Source: an uncultured Verrucomicrobiota bacterium (GTDB lineage Bacteria > Verrucomicrobiota > Kiritimatiellia > RFP12 > UBA1067). From it: a stretch of DNA of 7,951 nucleotides. Under the pieces are notes generated by a model. That model did not search any database. It saw nothing but the letters and a program-made list of their open reading frames with translations, and had not been told where the DNA came from. Positions 1-6,565 of this stretch are shown piece after piece (position 1 is the first letter of the stretch; every line of letters begins with the position of its first letter). Where the stretch lies: the NCBI GenBank assembly GCA_946631535.1, contig CAMPAF010000130.1, forward strand, positions 1-7,951, read 5' to 3'. Both the position numbers and the translations under genes were made by a program.

Positions 1-2
1 CG

Positions 3-1679
3 CGTACCGCCGCCGCCCTCGGCCTCGCCGCCCGCAACGCAGAGGTGGCGGACGCCGCGCTCGGCGAGGTGTTCCACCACGTGGAAAACATGCCTCCGTC
101 GAAGCGCGACACCGAACTGCTTTCCGCCCTGCTGCCGTACTACGGCCGCCTCGCCGCCAACCAGGAGATGTCCCTCGACAGGGTCGCGGAGGTCAACGGC
201 GTGCTCGGCATCTGCGCCTTCAGGTCCGGCGACTTCGAGCTGGCGGAGAAGGCGTTCCGCCGCCTCGTGGAGATACGCCCGTCGGCGACCGCGCTCAACC
301 GCCTTGCAGAGACTCTTCGCCGCCGCGGGCGCACAGAGGAGGCCGCTGTGTTCGCGCAGCGCGTGGCGGACGGCTACGCGCGCACGACGAACGTGGTGGA
401 CCGCTACGAGGCCGCGCTGGCCCTAGAGTCGCTGAGCCGCCAGAAAGGCCGCTCGGTTGACCGCAAGCTGGCCTTCGCGCTCGCGAAGATGCTTAGGGAG
501 GCAGAGCCGGACAACCCCGACTTCCGCTTCCTGTACGCCCGCCTGCTCGCGGAGTCGCCGAGCCTAGAGAGACCGTCCGACGGCACCGACACGGCGCGCA
601 GCGCCTTCGCGCTTCTCAGCGACCTCGCCGCCGACTATCCCGACCGCCCCGAGTACGGCAAGGCGCTCGTCACCGCCATGGACCGGCGCCTCAAGGCTGG
701 CTCGGCGTTCAAGAAGATAGACCGCGCCGACGTGGAGCTGGCGCTCGACACGGCAGACCGCCTCCTCGGACGCTTCCCGAACGTCCCCGAGATCGTCTCG
801 TCCGTCATTGCCTTCCGCGACACGTATTCCGCCTACCTGCGCAAGCTTGGCGACCAGCGCAACGCCAGCCGCGAGAGCCTGCGCACCACAGGCATGCTCG
901 AGCTACTCTCCCACAACGCCGAGTCTCCTGACGCCGCGCGCCACACCTTCAACGGCAGAAGCGCAAACATCCCGTACCGGCAGATCACGACCGGCTCCAG
1001 CTCGTACGAGGACACCACCCTCATCCTGGCACTCCACGACCGTTCGCTCAACGGCAGCGACAACGTGCGCCAGACGACGGTTCCTTTCCTGCGCACGCTG
1101 GTGACATACGCCGAGAAGAAAGGACGGAAGACCGTCATCCTCCTGCCGCAATGCCCCAACGGACGCGAGAGCAACTGGCTTGGCGCGCGCAAGGGCCGCC
1201 GCGACGGCCTTCTGAAGGACATCGCCAGGCTCGTCCAGGAAAAGACGAACGAGTTCAGTGTCGTATCCGACCGCACCTTTGTCGTCGGTGTCGACAGCGG
1301 AGGCGACGCCTGCTGGCCGCTCCTGGCGGACAATCCGTCACTTTTCTCCCGCGCGCTGGTCGCAGGGGCGGCGCCAGTTCCTGCGTCCGCCGCCACGAAC
1401 ATCATCGCGGCGGTACGCATCGTCCAAGGGGAAAGCGACCGTCTTCATCCCGAATCGTCCGTCCGCGCCGCCGCCGAGCGCATCGGCGGAGAGAACGGTC
1501 CTTTCGCCGAGGTGGACCTGCAGCTCGGCAGCACGCACAAGACTGTCGTGGACAACGCCTTCAGCGACGACGCGCTCGAATGGCTGATGAACCCTCAGCC
1601 CCCATCCGATGAGCCGCCGCCATTCCCGCCGTCCGAGATGTACACGCCCGCCGCGATGGTGTTCGGCACCAACGAGTGA
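3..1679 (+). CDS. TPR protein with C-terminal alpha/beta-hydrolase-like domain (5' end outside window)
   Basis: The frame is open from the first complete codon at base 3 to TGA at 1677-1679. The GTG at 45 is probably an internal valine, because reading continues upstream without a stop and no ribosome site precedes it. Counting that GTG as residue 1, residues about 50-110 form two TPR-like helical repeats (LGICAFRSGDFELAEKAF; then ALNRLAETLRRRGRTEEAA). Residues 190-290 continue in the helical style seen in planctomycete-type TPR proteins (ADYPDRPEY, RFPNVPE). Residues about 320-515 resemble the esterase/dienelactone-hydrolase fold: LALHDRSLNGSDN at the oxyanion-hole position, LLPQCP, VVGVDSGGDACW at the nucleophile elbow, GESD (D465) and GSTHKT (H498). 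Family members normally have HG and GxSxG; here they read HD and GVDSG, so D417 replaces the Ser. It may be a pseudo-hydrolase or use Asp. The tail is proline-rich. The missing N-terminus could hold a kinase or another domain. The gene is confident; its function is not. Confidence 0.85.
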   Translation, partial: RTAAALGLAARNAEVADAALGEVFHHVENMPPSKRDTELLSALLPYYGRLAANQEMSLDRVAEVNGVLGICAFRSGDFELAEKAFRRLVEIRPSATALNRLAETLRRRGRTEEAAVFAQRVADGYARTTNVVDRYEAALALESLSRQKGRSVDRKLAFALAKMLREAEPDNPDFRFLYARLLAESPSLERPSDGTDTARSAFALLSDLAADYPDRPEYGKALVTAMDRRLKAGSAFKKIDRADVELALDTADRLLGRFPNVPEIVSSVIAFRDTYSAYLRKLGDQRNASRESLRTTGMLELLSHNAESPDAARHTFNGRSANIPYRQITTGSSSYEDTTLILALHDRSLNGSDNVRQTTVPFLRTLVTYAEKKGRKTVILLPQCPNGRESNWLGARKGRRDGLLKDIARLVQEKTNEFSVVSDRTFVVGVDSGGDACWPLLADNPSLFSRALVAGAAPVPASAATNIIAAVRIVQGESDRLHPESSVRAAAERIGGENGPFAEVDLQLGSTHKTVVDNAFSDDALEWLMNPQPPSDEPPPFPPSEMYTPAAMVFGTNE

Positions 1680-1681
1680 CG

Positions 1682-1698
1682 ACGCCGTCTAGCGGCGT
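1682..1698. terminator. Short stem-loop between convergent genes
   Basis: ACGCCG and CGGCGT form a perfect 6-bp stem around a 5-base loop. The element lies just after the stop of the plus-strand TPR/hydrolase gene and overlaps the last codons of the minus-strand nitrilase gene. Its position suits a shared bidirectional terminator. However, the stem is short and no T-run follows on either side, so factor-independent termination is doubtful. Confidence 0.3.
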
Positions 1699-3029
1699 GG
1701 ACGGCGAAGATCCTGCTTCTCGTAGAGCTCGGGACGGCTCTCGTCGATGTAGAGCTCGTAGGGATCGCCCGCGCCGGCGCCGACCGAGAGCCAGAACGTG
1801 CGCTTGCGCTCGTTCAGGTCGAGGTCCGCCCACGCGAAGCCGCCGTCCTCGAACGTCTTCACGAGCCACGTCCCGTCGCGGTCGATGATGCCGTTGGGCA
1901 GATGTCCCTGGCGCATCGAGACGAGCGTCGGGATGCCGATGTCGATGCCACGGGCGGGGAACGTGATGTCCACGTGGTCGGGCGCGCAGCCCGCGAGCGG
2001 GAAGAGCAGCAGCTCCGCGCCCTTCCGGCGCAGGTATTTCGCCGTCTCCGAGAACCAGTGGTCCCAGCATGTGAGGCAGCCCACGCGCCCGAAGTCGAGG
2101 TCGAAGACGCCGAAGTCGTCGCCGGGCAGGAGCCCCGCCATGTACTCGCCGCTCGTGAGCGTCGTCTTGCGGTACGTGCCCACATGCTTGCCCTCGCGGT
2201 CGACGATGAACGTGGAGTTGTGGAACGTCCCCGCGTCGGTGCGCTCGCGAATGTTCATCGCGATGTTGCAGCGGTACTTCACGGCATAGCGCGCGGCGAG
2301 CGCGAAGGAGGGTCCGCCCGGAATGCGCTCGGCCGTCCGCTCCGGGCAGGGCGACCCCGTGTCCGCGAACACTTCGGAGAAGAGGATGATGTCGGGATGC
2401 TCGACGTGCGCGAAGATGTTGGTGAGGCAGTCTTCGATCTGCTTCAGCCGCCCCTTCACCACCGCCTCCGGGTCGTCCCAGCTCTTGGGGCGTTTCTCAT
2501 GCGGGTTGCCCACCACGCACCGCACCTTGCGCGGCTTCGGCGCGTCCACCGTCTCCACGCGCACGTCGCGGATCTTCACGTCCATCTTATGCCACTTCGC
2601 GATGAACTCCACCCGCACCGTGTTGCAGTCGCCCGGCACGGCGAACGTGTCGTCGAACACGCGGACGTTCCCCTTGTCCGTGTACCGCATGAAGTCGCGC
2701 TGGTAGAACCTCACGCCCTTACGGTTGCCCCTCGCCGGATCGTACCACGTCACGAACAGCATGACGTCGTTGTACGGCGCGGCCTCGCCCGCGCCGAGCG
2801 CGATCTCCGCCGTGGCCGTGAAGCGCACGCCCTTACCTGGCGTCACCGGAAACTCCTTCTCCCACCAGGCGCACGCGCGTTTCGACGGCAGGGACATCTC
2901 AAGCCGCCCGCCGGCCTCGCGCCCCGTCGCCGGATCGGGCGAGAGCTTCGCGTTCTGAAACGCCCACTCGCCGGCGCACGCGCCCAGCGCGAGCCCCGCT
3001 AATGCCATGAGCATGACCAGTTTCTTCAT
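1689..3029 (-). CDS. Exported carbon-nitrogen hydrolase (nitrilase superfamily) with N-terminal beta domain
   Basis: This 446-residue protein starts at ATG 3029. AAAGGA lies 7 bases upstream, and a signal peptide begins directly (MKKLVMLMALAGLALGAC). LGAC with Cys18 fits a lipobox, so the mature protein may be a lipoprotein; signal peptidase I cleavage near ACA-G is the alternative. Residues about 21-165 look like a beta-sandwich, possibly carbohydrate-binding. Residues about 168-420 are a nitrilase fold carrying the family's Glu-Lys-Cys triad: E219 in ILFSEVF, K288 in YRKTTL and C321 in VGCLTCWDHWFSE, with the accessory E295 in TSGEY. Family members hydrolyse nitriles or amides, including N-carbamoyl compounds; the substrate here cannot be read from sequence. 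It is the last gene of a three-gene operon and begins one base after the preceding small ORF's stop. Extending the frame upstream to 3158 adds an implausible Arg-rich leader, so that start was rejected. Confidence 0.92.
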   Translation of the reverse strand: MKKLVMLMALAGLALGACAGEWAFQNAKLSPDPATGREAGGRLEMSLPSKRACAWWEKEFPVTPGKGVRFTATAEIALGAGEAAPYNDVMLFVTWYDPARGNRKGVRFYQRDFMRYTDKGNVRVFDDTFAVPGDCNTVRVEFIAKWHKMDVKIRDVRVETVDAPKPRKVRCVVGNPHEKRPKSWDDPEAVVKGRLKQIEDCLTNIFAHVEHPDIILFSEVFADTGSPCPERTAERIPGGPSFALAARYAVKYRCNIAMNIRERTDAGTFHNSTFIVDREGKHVGTYRKTTLTSGEYMAGLLPGDDFGVFDLDFGRVGCLTCWDHWFSETAKYLRRKGAELLLFPLAGCAPDHVDITFPARGIDIGIPTLVSMRQGHLPNGIIDRDGTWLVKTFEDGGFAWADLDLNERKRTFWLSVGAGAGDPYELYIDESRPELYEKQDLRRPRR

Positions 3030-3030
3030 C

Positions 3031-3210
3031 TCATTGTCCTTTCTGATCTTCCGTAAAGAACCCTGGGGTCGTTGAATCCTCCCAGTCGCAGCCAGCACGA
3101 GTTGCGATCTTCTCCTCCGCCGTGCGCGCCGGCGGATAGACCGTGAGCTTTTCCGCATGCGTCGCCCACACGGCGGCCACGATCAAGAACACTGACGTTT
3201 TCTTTATCAT
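3031..3210 (-). CDS. Small secreted protein, 59 residues, unknown function
   Basis: ATG at 3210 follows the TGA of the large upstream gene by one base (TGATATG). Its own TGA at 3033-3031 precedes the nitrilase ATG by one base (TGAGATG), which is classic spacing for translational coupling. The N-terminus is a convincing signal peptide: MIKK, then the hydrophobic SVFLIVAAVWA, then a THA-E cleavage site. The mature part is about 40 residues, beginning EKLTVYPPARTAEEK, with one Cys (C41) in RAGCDWED. I recognise no family. The first half uses the GC-rich codons of its neighbours, while the second half uses mixed codons (ACT, CGT, TCA, GGA). The ORF may therefore be the truncated start of a once longer exported protein that now serves as a coupling leader. 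No independent ribosome site is visible before it. Confidence 0.6.
   Translation of the reverse strand: MIKKTSVFLIVAAVWATHAEKLTVYPPARTAEEKIATRAGCDWEDSTTPGFFTEDQKGQ
3037..3042 (-). promoter_or_regulatory. Ribosome binding site of the nitrilase-family gene
   Basis: AAAGGA lies 7 bases before ATG 3029 and inside the final codons of the 59-residue ORF. It fixes the start at 3029, where the signal peptide begins, over the upstream in-frame ATG at 3158. Ribosomes finishing the small ORF would pass directly over it. Confidence 0.7.
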
Positions 3211-3211
3211 A

Positions 3212-6200
3212 TCAGCGGATGATCACGGTCATGCCCACGGCGCCGAGGCGGACGGAGTTGCCGTCCACGAAAATGACCGCCTCGGGCTGGCTGCATGTGG
3301 GCGTGCCCGTGATCGAGCCGGCCGTCACGAGCGTGAGCGAACCCTTGCCCTTGTTCGCCAGGTTGTCCACCGTGATCTCCACGCCCGTGAGGTCGAGCGG
3401 TCCGTTCACAGCCAGCTGCCCGCACGTGCCGTCCTCGCCGAGAACGTACGCCAGCTTCGCGGGCGCGAACGTGGCGCCCTTCACCGTGAGCGTCCCCGCG
3501 TCGGGATAGCCCGGCCACACCGTCCCCGTCACCGTCAGCGTGCCGTTCGTCACGAGGCCGCTTCCCATCAGGTTCGCGACGGTGTGCGACTTCTCGGAGA
3601 GGTTAACCACCGCGTTCGCCGCGACGCGCAGCGTGGTCGTAGCGGGCAGGCTCTGCGCGTCCGTCACGGCCAGCGTGCCGTTCGAGACACACGTGGCGCA
3701 GAGGTAGGTGTTCGTGCCGTGCAGCGTGAGCGTGCCCGCGCCTACCTTCGTGAACGCAGGTGCCGCCGCGAGCGCGGCCGCCGTTCCGTCCACGTCCCAT
3801 GTCTGACCGTCCCGCGCGGCGAAGTCCTGCGACACCTTGAGGTTGAAGCCCGCCGTGTCCAGCGTCGCGCCGCCCACGCCCACGGACGCCGCCGTGAAGC
3901 CGTAGAGGAAGTCCTCCGACGCGCTCGTGTTGGCCACGAGCGTGCCGCCGTCGAGGACGAGCGTGGACGCGTCGTTCGTGCACGTGCTGTACAGGCACCG
4001 CGCCTTCAACGTGCCGTTCGTGAGGATGAGGGCCGTGCCGTTGCGGACGGTCGAGACCGCGTTGTTCGGCGACACGCAGACGGAACCGTTCACCTCCGCC
4101 AGCCCGCCGCCCGAGACTTCCAACGTGCCATGTCCCTGATAGGCCACGTAGAGCGCTCCGCCGTTGTATGGCATCTTGAACGAGCCGCCGCGCACGTAGA
4201 GGTTCCCCGTGTCGCGGCCGCTCGTCTTGTCTTCGTGCCCGCCCGCGCAGTAGCGTCCGAGATATCCATAGTTGCTGCGCATGATCGCTTCGCCCCCGTA
4301 GATGAACAGATTGCCGGTCGGCGATCCGTTCGCGGTGTTGATGCCGATGTGGAACCCCCTGCCGGCCGTCTTACCAGTCTGTTCAAGCGTCCCGCCATAA
4401 AGATAGTAGCTGCACGTGCCGCTCCCATGGCTTCCAATCCTAAACGCCCCCGTTGCCGCGTTTGAGACCTTCACAGTGCCGCTATACTGGCGGATGTCGC
4501 CGTGCCGGCCATAGAAATAGCCCGTCGTCAAGTTCGTGCCGTTTGTGATGATCAGGTTGGGCTTCCCGTAGTTGCTGCCGGAGCTGTAATACCCCGGATA
4601 GACGTAATGGTTGGAGTCCACCGTCATGGTCGTATTGTCAAGAATCACCGTCGCCACCTTGGTGATGCGATTCCCCGGGTAAAAGCTGCCGGCACTCGTC
4701 ACGGATCCGCCGACGATTCGCAGGTCCGTCCCCCCATGCGTCGTCAGGCCCGCCAGGTTCACCACGGCGTTTGAAAACACGACCTGCGCGCTGTTCGTCA
4801 CCGTTATCCAGCCCGTTGCCGTAAACGTGGTGTTGGTCACGAGCGTCAGGCCGTTGCCCCCAATCTGGACTGCCTTCAGAGTGTTCGTCCCGTCCAGTGC
4901 GAGCGTGCCGTCGCCCCTTCTGATAAAGGCGTTGTCGTTCGAGATGCATCCCTTGACGATCGCCGTTCCCGCGCACACCGCAAGTTCAAGGGAGTTGCTG
5001 GGACCCCAGAGGCTGTCGATTCCGTTCTCCAGCGTCAGCGTGTCCGTGGCGTAGGCGTCGTTCAGGAATAGCTTCTTCAGCGCATATACCTCGTTGCTCG
5101 CGACGAGCGGTTTCGACGGATCGTCGCCGAGGCGCACCGTCAGCGGATGACCGTAGGCCGAGAACCCGGCGGTTTCGGCGTCTGCGGCCACCAGCAGCTG
5201 ACCGTCCGGATCGCCGAACGTGCCCGTGAACGTCTCGGAGCCGAGCGGACAGTACGTGCCGCCGTTGAGGACGAGGTTGTCCGTGGCGGCCAGGCCCTGC
5301 CCGAAATCGGCCACGAGCGTACCCTCGTAGACCGTGAACGTGCCGCCCCAGTTGTTCGCGCCCGTGAGCGTCAGCGGCGCGGGGCCGCGCTTCGAACCGC
5401 CGTTCGCGAACGTCAACGCCGCCGATTCGACGAATGGCAGCTGCGTGACGTAGTCGGGCACCGCCTGCGACCAGAACGCGGACGCGCCTGCAACCACGTC
5501 GCCCACCTCCGCGCCGCCGACCACGCGCGCGCCCACCGCCGTCAGCGCCGTCGAGCCGCTTGAGGGGTTGAACGTGTTGTTCACGGTGTCGAACAGTCCG
5601 GCCACGCCGCCATACACGCACGGACGGTAGTTGCGCACGCACACGCCGTCATTGGTGATGACGCAGGAGTAGATGGTGGCGCCGGCTGGCTTGTCGATCG
5701 TCGTGTCGGTTTTCGCGCGTCCGAACAACGCGAGGTTGTACGAGGCCGTCTTTGAATGTGCCTCCGTAGAGGTCCGCGAAGCCGAACCGCTCGGCGTCGT
5801 GACCGTGAATACCGAAGCCGCCTTACCGTCCACAACGGCCGTCGTGTCGAGCGTGATCTGCGTACGCTCCGTCGAGGATTCCAGCGTGGTGGGATTCTTC
5901 CAAGAGCCACCACCGTTGTTGCTGGAGAACGCCCAGAGCCCGACGCTTGAGCTGCCGTTCACGTAGGCGCACAGCGAATAATTGTTGTTGACGCCGAATA
6001 TGTACTGCTGGCCGTCTGTATCCGTCAGGGCGAAGTCGATGGTGACAACTGTCTTCCCGCCGACCGGCTTGAACCCCGTGCTGACGAAGCAGCTTGTGCT
6101 TTTCGTCGACTTGACGCCCTCGACGAGATAGTCGTACATCTTCGTGGAGGAGGCGAGGAACGCGCGGCAGGCGTACTGGCCCGTCAGGGACGCGGCGGCT

Positions 6201-6460
6201 GGCAACGCGAACTCGTAGCTCGTCGCGTCGTCGGCCACGCGGTCCACGCGGAAGGCGTTCGGCCAGGCGAAGAGGTCGGCTCCCTTGTCAACGCCGTCGG
6301 TGCTCCACACGTAGTAGAGGACGTGCGAATCGCCCTCCGTCCCGGCCTCGAACGTCACCGTGGCGGTGCCGTCCGCCACCGTCAAATTCGTCATGTCGCG
6401 GGCCGCCGCGCCGAGCGACACCGCCGCGATCAGCGCGACCAAAGCAATCTGTCTCCTCAT
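3212..6460 (-). CDS. Secreted LamG-like / autotransporter-type beta-strand repeat protein ending in GMTVIIR
   Basis: This protein has 1082 residues. ATG 6460 was chosen because AAGGAG lies 8 bases upstream and a signal peptide follows at once (MRRQIALVALIAAVSLGAAA-RD). ATG 6481 would add MHEGAQE and has no ribosome site. Residues about 115-305 look like the LamG/concanavalin-A-type domain common in gut and rumen secreted proteins (VTIDFALTDTDGQQYIFG; CVRNYRPCVYGGVAGLFDTV). Passenger-associated beta-strand repeats follow at about 358-408 (LTLTGANNWGGTFTVYEGTL), 515-565 (GDGTLALDGTNTL) and 905-955 (GAGTLTLHGTNTY). Between them is a Gly/Thr/Asn-rich region that is probably a right-handed beta-helix. 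No autotransporter barrel or PEP-CTERM anchor is present; the protein simply stops at VRLGAVGMTVIIR. Surface adhesion or glycan contact is inferred. It is the first gene of the operon, read from the promoter at 6496-6525. Confidence 0.92.
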   Translation of the reverse strand: MRRQIALVALIAAVSLGAAARDMTNLTVADGTATVTFEAGTEGDSHVLYYVWSTDGVDKGADLFAWPNAFRVDRVADDATSYEFALPAAASLTGQYACRAFLASSTKMYDYLVEGVKSTKSTSCFVSTGFKPVGGKTVVTIDFALTDTDGQQYIFGVNNNYSLCAYVNGSSSVGLWAFSSNNGGGSWKNPTTLESSTERTQITLDTTAVVDGKAASVFTVTTPSGSASRTSTEAHSKTASYNLALFGRAKTDTTIDKPAGATIYSCVITNDGVCVRNYRPCVYGGVAGLFDTVNNTFNPSSGSTALTAVGARVVGGAEVGDVVAGASAFWSQAVPDYVTQLPFVESAALTFANGGSKRGPAPLTLTGANNWGGTFTVYEGTLVADFGQGLAATDNLVLNGGTYCPLGSETFTGTFGDPDGQLLVAADAETAGFSAYGHPLTVRLGDDPSKPLVASNEVYALKKLFLNDAYATDTLTLENGIDSLWGPSNSLELAVCAGTAIVKGCISNDNAFIRRGDGTLALDGTNTLKAVQIGGNGLTLVTNTTFTATGWITVTNSAQVVFSNAVVNLAGLTTHGGTDLRIVGGSVTSAGSFYPGNRITKVATVILDNTTMTVDSNHYVYPGYYSSGSNYGKPNLIITNGTNLTTGYFYGRHGDIRQYSGTVKVSNAATGAFRIGSHGSGTCSYYLYGGTLEQTGKTAGRGFHIGINTANGSPTGNLFIYGGEAIMRSNYGYLGRYCAGGHEDKTSGRDTGNLYVRGGSFKMPYNGGALYVAYQGHGTLEVSGGGLAEVNGSVCVSPNNAVSTVRNGTALILTNGTLKARCLYSTCTNDASTLVLDGGTLVANTSASEDFLYGFTAASVGVGGATLDTAGFNLKVSQDFAARDGQTWDVDGTAAALAAAPAFTKVGAGTLTLHGTNTYLCATCVSNGTLAVTDAQSLPATTTLRVAANAVVNLSEKSHTVANLMGSGLVTNGTLTVTGTVWPGYPDAGTLTVKGATFAPAKLAYVLGEDGTCGQLAVNGPLDLTGVEITVDNLANKGKGSLTLVTAGSITGTPTCSQPEAVIFVDGNSVRLGAVGMTVIIR
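3214..3235 (-). repeat. 22-bp exact repeat, copy 1 (codes for GMTVIIR tail)
   Basis: These 22 bases are identical, in the same orientation, to 7850-7871. They cover the seven C-terminal codons GMTVIIR and reach one base into the stop codon. The flanks differ on both sides, and the stops differ too: TGA here, TAG in the other copy. Confidence 0.95.
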
Positions 6461-6468
6461 CTCCTGCG

Positions 6469-6474
6469 CTCCTT
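6469..6474 (-). promoter_or_regulatory. Ribosome binding site of the beta-repeat protein gene
   Basis: AAGGAG lies 8 bases upstream of ATG 6460. It supports that start over ATG 6481, which lies upstream of this site. Confidence 0.7.
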
Positions 6475-6495
6475 CATGCAATTCTTTGTGCGGTT

Positions 6496-6525
6496 ATCAT
6501 ATCACATTCCAGCCGTTTTTGACAA
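6496..6525 (-). promoter_or_regulatory. Sigma-70-type promoter with extended -10
   Basis: On the minus strand, TTGTCA (6525-6520) is separated by 18 bases from TATGAT (6501-6496). TG one base upstream of the hexamer makes an extended -10 (TGATATGAT). Transcription would start near 6489, leaving a leader of about 29 bases before ATG 6460. This AT-richer patch stands out from the GC-rich surroundings. It would drive the beta-repeat, small ORF and nitrilase genes. Matching to the E. coli consensus is by eye. Confidence 0.65.
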
Positions 6526-6565
6526 GCAGTCGATTCAGAAAAGCTGGGAGGATTTTCCCGTCGGG

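Noticed and set aside
45..47. GTG as start of the first gene
   Set aside because: The frame is open upstream to the window edge with similar helical, Ala-rich coding content and no ribosome site before the GTG. It is better read as an internal valine of a gene cut by the window.
3030..3158. Upstream extension of the nitrilase-family protein
   Set aside because: It would place an Arg-rich stretch of 43 residues before a perfect signal peptide and would overlap the better-supported 59-residue ORF. AAAGGA marks the start at 3029.
3143..4465. 440-residue plus-strand ORF opposite the beta-repeat gene
   Set aside because: Arg/Val/His-rich shadow without recognisable domains. The minus strand encodes a coherent secreted repeat protein.
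6461..6481. Upstream ATG for the beta-repeat protein
   Set aside because: It lacks a ribosome site and adds seven residues before the signal peptide; AAGGAG is correctly placed for ATG 6460.
6544..6554. 11-base match CTGGGAGGATT, also present on the minus strand at 3075-3085
   Set aside because: About fifteen 11-mer matches are expected by chance in 8 kb on both strands, so it carries no weight.
6544..6565. Terminator after the transposase gene
   Set aside because: Only a 4-bp GGGA/TCCC pairing is visible and no proper T-run follows, so it is not supported.
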